64,000 nt of DNA from NCBI GenBank assembly GCA_003254925.1, contig QANZ01053957.1:41018-105017 (forward strand). Direction: 5' to 3'. Positions 52,542 to 63,477 of the stretch are shown piece by piece. How positions within the stretch are numbered: the stretch's first letter is position 1; every line of letters starts with the position of its first letter. Source of the DNA: Chamaecrista fasciculata (taxonomy: Eukaryota; Streptophyta; Magnoliopsida; Fabales; Fabaceae). Made by a program: the position numbers and the translations under genes. The notes under the pieces are model-generated. The model worked only from the letters and a program-made list of their open reading frames with translations. It made no database searches and had not been told where the DNA came from.

Positions 52542-54819
52542 TCAGATTCCAATTCCAAATTGAAAGAGTTGTTTAAGATTAAAAGGTTGAACAAAATCAC
52601 TATTTCCAAACCACATGAGGTTGGCGAAGAATTGAGCAGCAGCTTCTGTGGGATGAATAGAATCAAAGAACACATATTCATTAACATTTTCACATAACTC
52701 ATATGTTTGTATGCCTCTTTTACCTCCACAACTATTATCTCCTCTATAAGGCCCTCCTCCACAACATGCCATATTCCCTTCTTTAAAACCTTCTCAATAA
52801 AATCCAAAAAATCAATCACTAATCTCAACAATAAATAATTAATCAGTTAAAAACTACATATACCCAAAAATTTGTTTGACTAAATCAACAGAGAGTTAGA
52901 TGAGGATTTATTTATTTGGATCCAGTCGTCCAAAGTGAAAATTTTCATATAATATATAGGTTAAAGGATCATTTTCGTCCTCAAACTATAACTTTAGCTT
53001 CATTTTGGTCCTCAAATTATGGGGCTGCTGTTTCATATTGGTCCTCAAATTATTTTTTATTCCGTTTTAATCCTCAAACTTTTACATTTGTTTCATTTTG
53101 ATTTTCAAACTTTCACATTTGTTCATTTTTAATCGTCAATTTTTATATATGTTTCGTTTTGGTCCTCAAACTTATGATAAGTGATTTGGCAAAGAAAGAA
53201 ATAAAAGTTTTCACTCTTTAAAAGAAAAATCATCCATAAATTTATTCCATTTTGGTCTTCAAGCTTATAATAAGTGATTTGGTAATGACAAATAGAAAGA
53301 TTTCACTCTTTGAAAGAAAAATCAACAATAAATTTATCTCCAATTTGTGACTAAAAATGAAGAATTTTCATTCACACTTTGTAAACTCGCTTATTATTAT
53401 TACACATATAAGTGAAAAACAATTCATCTCAACCGTCCAAGTCAGAAATAACGGTAAAAAGGAGATGAAAACACATTTTGTGTGAGAGGGAGAGAGAGAA
53501 GGTATTAGAAGCATACCATATTTAGACGGGAATTTCATGAGTTGAAGGAGTGCAAAGTTGAAGTCAAAGAGTGAGTATGTGAATCCTTTGAGTTGTTTGC
53601 TTAAGTTTTGAAAGGTTTTGGAGATGGCATTATTGTGAAGTGTTGCAAGTGCTGAAGCTTCTTCTTTCTGGCATTCACTTATGCTGCTCCCATTTCTCCT
53701 TAGAATTGGAAAACAATTTAAAGCAGCCACATTTACAAACCCAAATTTTCTCCCACCTTTCTTATATATTTCCTGCAAATTTATAACCAAAATTACCCTC
53801 AATCTATTCCAATCAAACTTAATGTTATTAGTTACATCAAAGTTGTAATTTATTTGGATTTTGCATGCATATATATTTTTCATTTAGGAGAAAGTTTTTT
53901 TTTTATCTCTGAATTTGTCCTAAAACTATAATTTAGTCTTTTAAAATTAAAAAAAAAATATTCCTATTTTTTTTATAAATATCAATTGTTTAGTCTCTAA
54001 CCGTTTCGTGTAGAGCGGACTAAATAGTTGATATTTGTAAAAACAATTAGGGCTCAAAAAATATATTTTTAATATTCAGTGACCAAATTGTAACTTAGAG
54101 CAAAAATTAAGAATTAGAAAATTAATTTTCTCTTAATTTAATCTCGACTAAATATTCTTTCTTAATTTTGATCTCTAGCTAACAAGTTTTTCTCGATCGT
54201 TAAAGTCAGATAAAATTTTAAAGAGTAAACAAACAATTCGATTTCTGAAAGATTAATGAATTGACAATTCAATATTTGAAAAATTAAATTATACAATTTA
54301 CTCATTTACCAAATGATATACTAATTAGTCATTTCATATACTAAAAAATATACTATTGTTTAATTTTTTCAAAGATTAATGAGTATACTATCAAGTTTTA
54401 TCAGAACTAAAATATGTATTTTAATTTTTCAAGGACTAAATTGTTAACTTAGTATTTTTTAAGGATTGAATTGCTAATTTACTCAATTATAAATAATCAA
54501 CTAAAGAAATAGTATCATGTGAAAAGTAAAAATATTCAAATAACTCTGGCCAAAAAAAAAAAATTCAAATAAGCATACATACTTGGATGACGGTTGTAAT
54601 GTTTCCAATGACAACATCTACAAATTGTTGTGGAGGATATGGAAGATTCACAATAGAGGAGTTTGTAAGCAAGAAAGGGGTACTATAGTCATTTCCTCCA
54701 ACACTGAACAAGAAGACAGCTCTAGAAATCAACGCTTTCGCTTTTGTATCTCCTACATTTTTCCTCAATTGCCCCCAAACTTCTCTAAAATACCTTGCTT
54801 GCCTTTTCAGGTCTATCAC
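52542..54819 (-). CDS. GDSL esterase/lipase, exons 3-5 (3' part only)
   Basis: Exon 3 (54583-54819) follows a TTTAG acceptor and reads VIDLKRQARYFREVWGQLRK, then FLFSVGGNDYSTPF, which holds block III with the oxyanion Asn, and ends at a GTATGT donor. Exon 4 (53517-53772) reads EIYKKGGRKFGFVNVAALNC to FPSKY. Exon 5 (52542-52789) completes GFKEGNMACCGGGPYRG, YELCENVNEYVFFDSIHPTE (block V with the catalytic Asp and His) and stops with TGA. All three exons are open, all splice edges are canonical and the phases agree (246 codons plus stop). The matching exons 1-2 were not found upstream, up to the end of the window. Introns 3 and 4 each carry a fold-back element. It could be the tail of an intact gene with a very long intron 2, or a broken copy. 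Confidence 0.88.
52959..53460. mobile_element. Worn fold-back element in GDSL intron 4
   Basis: It starts GGTTAAAGGATCATTTTCG and contains TTTTGGTCCTCAAA phrases like the left arm of 27188. The CTCAACCGTCCAAGTC segment also has a counterpart there. The right arm is poorly preserved. Confidence 0.5.
54233..54484. mobile_element. GAGTAAA fold-back MITE in GDSL intron 3
   Basis: Starts GAGTAAACAAACAATTCG and ends GAATTGCTAATTTACTC. The flanks AATTTTAAA (54224-54232) and AATTATAAA (54485-54493) match at 8 of 9. Same family as 24568-25978. Confidence 0.8.
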
Positions 54820-56015
54820 CTAAATAAACATTAACATTAAAAGAATTATTATTAATGACATCTCCATATATTTCTTCCCTTCAATTAAATAATAATATTC
54901 GAATGATTTGCATTTTGCAGGAAAAACCGCCGCCAAATCTATAGTGCTGTGAGTTGTGACCCAAAGTTTGAATATAATTTCTACATATTTATTTCTTTCA
55001 ATGTGATTCACGTTTTGAGTCATCTCATATGAGACTTAGTTATTTTAATCTTTAAAATAATCTTTAAATTATTTTATTTTTTTGATTTTTTGTTAAATTG
55101 ATTCAATCTTTAAAATTAAGGATTTATTGTACCTGTTTTAGAATTAATATATAGAGACTTAGTTATCTAATTTATTTTGGTTACAATGTAGAAGATGACC
55201 TTGAAATTCATATATTTTGTAAAAAAAATCCTCTGAATTTTGAAAAGTGATTACCCTTAAGATTTTAGTTTTGTGCAAATAACTCTTTTTGTTTAAATTT
55301 TTATTAAATAAAATATTTTTTTATAATTATATGATTATTATTGTATTTTACATTAACCATTAAAATTAACTATTTTTTATTTTTTTTAATTAAATTATTG
55401 TTAAAATTAATAGTAGCTAAACAGACTAAAAATGTTTCTTTCAATAAAATTTTTAATAAAATGGATTATTAATACAAAATTAAATGTTCATTGGGTCTTT
55501 TATCACTTTTCATAAATTTAAAGAAATTAAATTTTGTGCACGGTTTTAAAAATTGGATCGTACATTAAACCAGCCAGAGTTCAATAGTCCAACCGAAGTT
55601 AGACCAGTATATATAAATTAAAAAATTAAAAAAATATATATAATAAAATATAAATTCAAATAGTAATAATTAAATTATAAAGTGTAATTATAATATTAAC
55701 ATATCAAAGTTACTATAATATAGACTCCTTTACTAGAAACTTTGCTCCATTACTAGGTACTCAATTTTATCTACGGAACTTTTTAATAGAAACTTGACTC
55801 TACTATGTGGTAAGTCTCATCCACCCGAGAAGAGACTATATTTTACGATAGATTGTGAAAGAAGAACTTGGAAAGAGGTGTGAAAGAGAGAAATATAATT
55901 GTATGTAGATGATTCTTTGAGTGAGAATATCCCCTAAAATAATAGAGTGAATGAACAAACAAAATGGTGAAGAAAGATTCATATTTATATGAGAGAAAGA
56001 GAGTTCAAAGTACTC
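54820..56015. other. AT-rich region upstream of GDSL exon 3
   Basis: If the 3' GDSL part belongs to an intact gene this is intron. No exon 1 or 2 sequence ([11 protein letters not shown] or [10 protein letters not shown]) is seen in it on either strand. Confidence 0.4.
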
Positions 56016-56025
56016 ATCTACCTAC

Positions 56026-58131
56026 ATGTATGACTTTCGGCCGATTGGACTTTGTAATGTCATATATAAGGTGATTTCGAAAGTTGTGGTCAATCGCATG
56101 CAGGGTCTAATGGATTCTTTGGTCTCTCCTTTTCAAAATGCCTTTGTTAAAGGTCGACTTATTTCTGATAACATCTTTTTGGCCTCTGAAGCCATGTCAG
56201 TTATTCACCGGGCAAAGAAAGGGAAGACAACGTGGGGAGCCCTCAAGGTGGATATGGCAAAAGCTTATGACCGGATTGATTGGGCCTTTCTGAAGGCTGT
56301 TCTTGAGCGCATGGGGTTCCCTGGGAGGTTTATTAACTGCATCATGAATTTCATCTCTTCGGCTACCTTCAATCTCCTATTTAATGGTCAGATTTCTACG
56401 AAAGTGGAAGTGCGTAGGGGTCTCAGGCAAGGTGATCCGCTATCTCCGTATCTTTTTATCTTATGTATGAATGTTCTCTCATGTCTTGTCTCAGATGCCG
56501 AGAGCAAAAATAATTGTCATGGCATTAAATTTGCTCAAAGAGACCCCTCAATCTCTCATCTCCTATATGCCGATGATCTGATCCTTTTCTTCAGAGCAGA
56601 CAATCGATCACCCCACTATTTGAAAAATATTCTAGATGACTTCTGTATCCATGCTGGGTTAAGTATCAATGTTCAGAAGTCGAATTTGGTCCTAAGTCCT
56701 AACACACCGACTTTGGTCAAAGTTCAGTTAACAAACCTGTTTGGAGTTGAAGCAACGAATAAACTTGGGAAATATCTAGGGGTTTTTGTGGATGATAGAC
56801 AAGATCTGAAGCGGAATTTTGATGACCTGATACAAAAGATTACCAACAGGCTGGCAGGCTGGAAAAGCCAACTTCTCTCCCAAGCTGGGAGAGTCACTTT
56901 GATTAAATCAATCATTCAGTCAGATCCGGTCTACAAACTGTCGTGTTTTCAGGCTCCAAAGAAAGTGACGGAAACTATCAATAGTGCTATGACCAACTTC
57001 TTTTGGAGATTCAATGGGGAAAAGAAGCGTGTACACCTTCTCAACAAGCGGGTCCTCTTCAAATCAAAAAAAGAGGGTGGTTTAGGGTTTCGTGACACGG
57101 GTTTTGTTAATAAAGCCCTTCTAGCAAAGCATACATGGCGAATTTTGGATAAGCCCCAATCTGTGGTATCTCAATGGGATCGGAATAAGTATATCACCCC
57201 GTACTTAGATTTTGATTTCAAGTCCTGCACCTCGGAATCGGTTGTTTGGAAGGATGTCAAACAATGTGCTCACATCATCACAGATCATCTTAAGTGGAAG
57301 CTTGGGAGGGGGGACAAGATTGATATCAGAAGCAAGTTTTGGGGGGGCCACATCGATGGGGCACCTACAGGGGTGATGGTTAATGATCTATTGGATTACA
57401 CTACATATACTTGGGATCATAATAAGATGAATCTGCTCCTTTCTGCTACGAATGCAGAGACGATTCTCAACACTCCGACACCTGTGCGTTCTGTTTTAGA
57501 TTCGTGGATTTGGACTCCTGTTGCCACCGGGTCGTACACCACAGCAGCGGGTTTTGAGCTGCTTCGTCGTCTGGACCATCCGGATAATGGTAATAACGCT
57601 CGACAAAGTTTCCCTTGGAAGGATTTCTGGAGGACGAAAGCTCCTATGAGGGTGTTGCTGACCGTCTGGAAGATCTACAATGATGCTCTTCCGACCTACA
57701 CGAATCTAAACAGACACCATCTTCATTGTGAGATTGTCTGTCCTTTTTGTGGTGAGGCTGATGATTCAGTTTCTCACACGTTCTTGCGTTGCAGTTTTTC
57801 TAGAGCCGTTTGGTTTGGACTACTGTTTTCAATTAGAACGGACTTTGGGAATCAACAATTTTGCAGTTGGCTGAGGTTTTGGATTCTTCGATGGCGGAGA
57901 AATAAGGACCTCTTTCGAGAGGCTTGGTTGACGACCCTGGTGGGGCTTGATGTGATCTGGAAATGCAGGAATGACATCATCTGGAAGGTCGTGAAGGCGG
58001 TGCCATCTACGGTGATTAGGTCCATTATTGCCTCTGTAAGTTTTTATGTTTCTGTTGATTATCAGAATAGGGATACGTCTGGTGAAACTTTTTTTGCGCC
58101 TCATGCTTTTGCGTCGTCAAGCCATAACTAA
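56026..58131 (+). CDS. LINE reverse transcriptase, N-terminally truncated (701 aa)
   Basis: The frame is open throughout. It starts in the middle of the reverse transcriptase with FRPIGLCNVIYKVISKVVVN, then ALKVDMAKAYDRIDW, GLRQGDPLSPYLFILCMNVL and HLLYADDLILFFRA (catalytic YADD). The thumb/linker follows (KLGKYLGV, LAGWKSQLLSQAGRVTLIKS), then the FPWKDFWRTKAP and CPFCGEADDSVSHTFLRCSF zinc-finger block, and a C-terminal part with WKCRNDIIW. The endonuclease, ORF1 and the first part of the reverse transcriptase are missing. The first three codons (Met-Tyr-Asp) come from the duplicated host target sequence, not the element. Without endonuclease it is not autonomous, although the enzyme core looks undamaged. 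Confidence 0.93.
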   Translation: MYDFRPIGLCNVIYKVISKVVVNRMQGLMDSLVSPFQNAFVKGRLISDNIFLASEAMSVIHRAKKGKTTWGALKVDMAKAYDRIDWAFLKAVLERMGFPGRFINCIMNFISSATFNLLFNGQISTKVEVRRGLRQGDPLSPYLFILCMNVLSCLVSDAESKNNCHGIKFAQRDPSISHLLYADDLILFFRADNRSPHYLKNILDDFCIHAGLSINVQKSNLVLSPNTPTLVKVQLTNLFGVEATNKLGKYLGVFVDDRQDLKRNFDDLIQKITNRLAGWKSQLLSQAGRVTLIKSIIQSDPVYKLSCFQAPKKVTETINSAMTNFFWRFNGEKKRVHLLNKRVLFKSKKEGGLGFRDTGFVNKALLAKHTWRILDKPQSVVSQWDRNKYITPYLDFDFKSCTSESVVWKDVKQCAHIITDHLKWKLGRGDKIDIRSKFWGGHIDGAPTGVMVNDLLDYTTYTWDHNKMNLLLSATNAETILNTPTPVRSVLDSWIWTPVATGSYTTAAGFELLRRLDHPDNGNNARQSFPWKDFWRTKAPMRVLLTVWKIYNDALPTYTNLNRHHLHCEIVCPFCGEADDSVSHTFLRCSFSRAVWFGLLFSIRTDFGNQQFCSWLRFWILRWRRNKDLFREAWLTTLVGLDVIWKCRNDIIWKVVKAVPSTVIRSIIASVSFYVSVDYQNRDTSGETFFAPHAFASSSHN

Positions 58132-58224
58132 AGTCTTTTCCCTTAGTGGATACTTTGGGTTACAGTTTGAGGATACTACGTTTGTATTTCTTACCTTTTT
58201 TTATATATCAAAAAAAAAAAAAAA
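56035..58224 (+). mobile_element. 5'-truncated LINE with poly(A) and 19-bp TSD
   Basis: The element begins inside the reverse transcriptase at TTTCGGCCGATTGG and ends in a poly(A) run at about 58210-58224. A 19-base direct repeat (ATCTACCTACATGTATGAC) lies at 56016-56034 and 58225-58243. A long target duplication, a poly(A) tail and a 5' truncation are the marks of LINE insertion. The perfect duplication and intact long frame indicate a recent event. Confidence 0.95.
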
Positions 58225-58243
58225 ATCTACCTACATGTATGAC

Positions 58244-58706
58244 ATAAATAAAGTCATGACATAATGCCCGGAGGCAAGTCTTATGGGCCTTGTGGTTTGG
58301 TCCGCTACGTACACCTAAGTGCATTTTTTCTTTGGGCCCAATGTATAGCACGTACAGTCTCTAATAAAGACTATCTTGACATTACTTTGTTTCTCTTTGG
58401 AAACCTTTCTAAAGTGTCAATTTATGATCCAATCAAACTCTCACATAGATGCAAACAGATCCCAAAGAAATGCAACAATGTGTCAAAATTGGTTGGACAA
58501 AAAAAGTTGTTACTTATTTTAATTTATTTAATAAATCTTATAACAAAAAGAAAAGAAGTGTTATATTAATATAATTCTACTTATAGCATATTTCAATTAG
58601 AACTTGGTTAGCAGGGGCATTCACATAATCACATGCCAAGTCGATTAGGTTATGTGTAGATTTAGGTTCAACGAGATTTGTTTTGGTCAAATGTTTAAAT
58701 TGGTTC

Positions 58707-58737
<31 letters not shown>

Positions 58738-59186
58738 TAAGTTCATTTTAGTCCTAATTAAATGTTTCAAAATATCCAAGTTGGTCCTAATAATGTTGCC
58801 AAAATAATTTCATTTTGGTCTTAAACCCAACAGTTCTCTATCCAACAACTTTTTTCTTGATTAAACCCAACAAAACTTAAATTATCAACAGTTTTCTTGA
58901 TTTTGAATAGTTATTAGCCGAGAGTGACCATTTCTAATTAAGTTTCTAAGCTAGGTCTTTAATTTCTTAACTTTTGCATTAGTTTATGCAACAAAGAGAA
59001 GCTCAATTTTATCATAAATTTGGTAAGAAAATCCACACCCCGCCATTTTATTGAGCATGCTTTAGACATATATAGAAGCAAAAAGCTATGAGAGCAACAA
59101 TTAATCCTGCTGCTCACATCTCAAAAATTCTATCACTAAAGTTGTCCCTTAGCTTAAACACCTGGTGGCCCTAATAAAAATGGTTA
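58244..59186. other. AT-rich region with fold-back fragments
   Basis: No gene was seen. A partial fold-back arm (GGTCAAATGTTTAAATTGG, TTTTAGTCC, TTGGTCCTAATAATG) lies at about 58685-58850, broken by an AT microsatellite. Confidence 0.4.
58707..58732 (+). repeat. (AT)13 microsatellite
   Basis: Uninterrupted AT dinucleotide run. Shorter runs of the same kind occur at 47533-47554 and 59732-59750. Confidence 0.9.
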
Positions 59187-59194
59187 TTGACACC

Positions 59195-59546
59195 CTAAGA
59201 AGCATGCACACTTCATTTTGAGGGCGTGTCGCAGTGTCGGACACGTGTCAGTGTCCGACACCCGTACAACACCAACACGACACATATTCATAAATTTTAA
59301 AATATAAATTAATTTTTTGTGACTTTAACATGACATATAAGAGAAAATAATAATACATATGACATATATTATGAATAAAACTTGTAATTTTTAAATTTTT
59401 CATTAAAAATTATGAATATTTAATTATTTATATATACAAATATATGGCGTGTCGTGTCACGTAATTTTGAAAGTTTAGCGTGTCGTTGTGTCCGTGTCCG
59501 TTTCCGTGTCGTATCCCGTGTCCGTGTCAGTGTCCATGCTTCTTAG
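59195..59546. mobile_element. GACACGG-family hAT MITE, copy 3
   Basis: Starts CTAAGAAGCATGCACAC and ends GTGTCCATGCTTCTTAG. Identical 8-mers TTGACACC flank it at 59187-59194 and 59547-59554. It is in the opposite orientation to copy 2 (47959-48302) and very similar to it over the whole length, including the central ATGTCATATG-type sequence. Confidence 0.92.
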
Positions 59547-59752
59547 TTGACACCGATAGTTGCTACACCTTGCCATTTCTAGGGCAAGTAATTTTCTTCC
59601 CCAAACTTGATTGAGACAAGATGAGGAAGGTAACGGTTCTATTTTGAGCAGCCCAGAGGCTATAATATAATACCATAAAAGAAAAGCTGAATCAGTACAA
59701 AATTTTCCTCATTTGATGAATAAGATAGTGCATATATATATATATATATAGA

Positions 59753-60114
59753 GGTTAAAGTGTACTTTTATCTCATAACTTTTATTTAGTTCGTAATTCG
59801 GTTTCATAATTTTTTTGTTGCACTTTTGGTCTCATCTTTTGTTCATAGTGCAGATTTAGTTCTGTATCACTTTTAGGCCCATATCTGTTGGTCAGGTTGC
59901 ATAATTGGTCCTATAAATTTACAAAAAGTTCCACCGCCAATCCCACCTAACTCCATATGAGACTAATTTGACAGTTCACCCAAAGATATGAGACCAATTC
60001 TGCAACCGGACTAAAAAATATAGAACAAATTATGCAACTTACCAAAATTGCAAACATCATGAGACCAAATTGAAACCTGAATAAAAATTATAGAACCAAA
60101 AATATACTTTACTC
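59753..60114. mobile_element. Worn fold-back element of the 7166 family
   Basis: Starts GGTTAAAGTGTACTTTT and ends AATATACTTTACTC, with inverted phrases TTGGTCTCAT and ATGAGACCAA. The target duplication could not be read because of the flanking AT repeat. Confidence 0.6.
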
Positions 60115-62971
60115 TCTATATACACACACACACACAAAAGGGTTATGGACCACGTCACACTTTCTGCACAACTCTATGGAATCTTTCCTAATTAACAACC
60201 AGACAAAAGCATTCACATGGGTGCATGGAAGAAGAATGCCAGCCGACAAATGATGGAAAGAATGAATTAGAAAAATCTAAAACCAATTCTCATAATAAAA
60301 AATATAAGAAAATGAAAAACCAATTCTTATATGATGAAACTCACAAGAAAGACTTAGGTAAAATTATTTATATGATTAATGAAAAGAAATTTTATCCAAT
60401 TTTTTTCCTTAAATATATATACATAATAAATTGTACACCAACAAAGAAATTAATTTTAACGTATTTATTAATAAAATGTCAATTTATCGTACTTTTTTTT
60501 TGGCCGAATAGATCAAGTTTATATTTTAAGTATTTTTTACAATACAATCGCTAAATAATAATAAATACTTAATATTATATATTTTGTACGATAAAAAAGT
60601 ATTTACTAATAAAACAATTAAAGTATATAAAATTTAAAATTATAAAAAGAAAAAAAAATATCCCGAGCTTAAGGATGATCAAAATGTTTCATACCCAATA
60701 GAGACCTATAAATATAATTTTACTTTGTGCATTTAGGTATTAATTCGAGTTTAACCTTGGAATCCAAATATGATACTGCCCTACTCAAACTCTACTCATA
60801 ATAGTGAATCTTTAATTTTAGATATAAAAATAGTAATTTAAAACTTTATGTATTATAAAAATAATAAAATACATAAATAAAACGTTAAATATTTTTTTTA
60901 AATATTTTAATAACATAGTCTTATTTATTATTTCCTTTTTTTGTTTTAGTAGTTATAAATATAAAAAAAAATTAATGAAAATAAATTTCATATTAATAAA
61001 AAATAATTCATTTAAAATTTCTTCGATTTCATATTCCGGTATGAGAATTACACTATTCAATAAATATAAAAATGAGAATTAACTTTAATACTCCTCATGC
61101 CCAAGCCGATAAAATAATTTTGGTACTCTATCCGTACTCTATCTAAGTTGATTTAAGTCTAAAAGTACAAAATTCAAAATCTAATTCAACGCAACTTTAT
61201 CAATTCGGCCTAATTTAAAAAAGAGTAAATTAAAGAAAGACTATATGATTTTGGCCCATTTGCATGAGATGGTAACATTTGGTTTGAAAGTTTTCAAATA
61301 AGGTATGTATGGTTTACACCGTTTGCACTTTGGGTCTTGCATTGTCATACAAATTAATGCGAAAATGAGATAAAAATCTTATTTTGGTCCTTAATATTTA
61401 CCTTATATTATATTTTAGTCTCTAATATTTTTTGTTCTTTTTTATTCCTAATATTTCCCAAAAGTTTGATTCTTAGTCCCTTAGAATTATTCTTTTTGAA
61501 CTTCGGTTCCACTTTTCTCAACATGTGGCTTCAATCTACTTAAAAAATTGAAAACCCAACCTCAAACCTTAATCCCAATATTTTTCGATATCTCCAACAA
61601 ATCGTCTTCTTTTCTCGATATTCCTTAAGAGCTAATGAGCCCTAGATGCCAAAAATCCTAACTTTCAAACCTTAACCCTAGTATTTTCTCAGACATTAGA
61701 TATGGAAATAAAGAAAACAAAAAAAATATTTGAGATCAAAATGGAACATAAGATAAATATTATAGATCAAAATAAAATTTATATGTCTAACTGCACAAAC
61801 TACAGAAACCTTATTTAAATTTTATTTTCGTAAAAAAAATTAAGTGAGAGGATGGCGCCCCTGTCCAGGGTCAGGGCATGCCTTAGGGCTCAATGAACAC
61901 TTATAAAAATACTTATAGATAACTCATCAAATAAGACATTATCAAAAATTGAATCCGAAAACTACATAATATCATCGTCCAAATAAATCATATTTGCAAT
62001 ATGACCCTCTCCATAATTTATACTTTAAAAAAATAGATGGGTACGGCCATATTAGCTAGGACACCGATAAGTCTAGTTTAGTGAACCAGTCTCTGTGAAG
62101 TCAAACTCAATAATTTTGAAGGGCTTAATTATTTATTATTGGGGAAAAGTTTTCAGTGATGTCCATTTTATATAGCTGTGAAGTTGACAAGTTAAATTTG
62201 TCACCTTATATAAGAATGAGAGCATCTTCATATATGAAGGCCATTTCCAGTTTTTCACGTCATTCTTCTTTTGTTAATTTATTCTATCAATGCCTTCACG
62301 AAGAAAAAAAATGAACCATCCACGTGATGACGAGGATTTCTTATCCCTATATATACATACACATTATTTATTACATACTACAACCATGTATTTATTCTAT
62401 ATTAAAAGCTCTATAATTATAAAGAGTGATGATAAGATGTTTTTTTAAGAACAACCACAAGTTACAGTTGTTTATTGCTGAAGTGAAAATTTAACAATTA
62501 CAATTACAAAAATTTATAAAAGAAAACATTTTTATTATAACAAAAACAATATTTTTGTGTATAGAAACAAGCTGAGATCAAGTTGTTTCGTTATTTTCTT
62601 ATAATTCAAAGAACTTTTATATAATAATGAATAAATCTTAGAATAGTTTTTCCGCATCGGTTTAGCCAATTAGTAGTTATATTATAAACATATTTTGAAG
62701 GACTCAAGAATCCAAATTTAACCTGAGGATCAAAATATAATTAATAAATAATATAAGAAAAATAAAAATAATGTTAAAGTTATTAACTTGAATGTTTACT
62801 AGAAATTCTGTCCCACCAGATGACAAGTCTTATTATTTTATTAGAGATAAAATCATAATCTATAACCAATTACGATAGAAAACATTGGAAGATAGAAAAG
62901 AGCTATAAGAAAATATGATTCTCGAGAGGTGGAAAAGAGCAAGAGAAATATTGGAGAGGACCTCCCATTTA
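60115..62971. other. AT-rich region, no supported gene
   Basis: No gene was seen. A fold-back pair lies at about 61374-61778 (AAATCTTATTTTGGTCC on the left, GATCAAAATAAAATTT on the right). The 109-residue plus frame at 60225 is Lys/Asn-rich and looks like chance in AT-rich DNA. A short GC-richer stretch (GATGGCGCCCCTGTCC) at about 61853 has no context. Confidence 0.4.
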
Positions 62972-62980
62972 TAGAAAAAA

Positions 62981-63468
62981 GAGGAAACCTATTATTTGGT
63001 CCCACTTTTTTCACACTTTCAACTATTTGGTCCCTGTATTTTTGAAATAGACTATTTTGTCCTTAAAAAATTACAAATGTCAACTTGTTAGTCCCTGTAA
63101 CATATCTCCATTAATGACATTGATGATTTAGTCGTTAAATTTTCACTTATAACATATTGAATGTCACATATTTAAATATTTGGGACCACCTTGGAAATGT
63201 TTCAATAATTTATGCCTTATGAAGCTTCACGTGTAAGACAAATATTGAGGTCTGACTCAATTTTAGGCTGATTTGATTGTGTTTCTTAGTCCGATTCGGT
63301 TGGCTTAGGTGACTAGGATGCCAAAGTAACATTTAACGGGTGCCACATAAGCATTTAAAGTCCATGTCATCAAGTAATTTAATGGAGAGACTAAATAGTC
63401 TATTTCAAAAATGCAGGGACCAAATAGTTGAAAGTGTGAAAAATGAGGGACCAAATAATAGGTTTCTC
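62981..63468. mobile_element. Fold-back MULE-type MITE with 9-bp TSD
   Basis: Starts GAGGAAACCTATTATTTGG and ends CCAAATAATAGGTTTCTC. The arms repeat TATTTGGTCCCTG phrases. Identical 9-mers TAGAAAAAA flank it at 62972-62980 and 63469-63477. The centre (about 63180-63330) is unrelated sequence of unknown origin. Confidence 0.9.
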
Positions 63469-63477
63469 TAGAAAAAA

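Noticed and set aside
38983..54819. Scaffolding error at the N gap as the cause of the reversed GDSL order
   Set aside because: The solo LTR spanning the gap has matching AGTAA flanks and homologous sequence on both sides, so the join looks correct.
60225..60554. 109-residue Lys/Asn-rich frame
   Set aside because: Composition is that expected from random AT-rich DNA.
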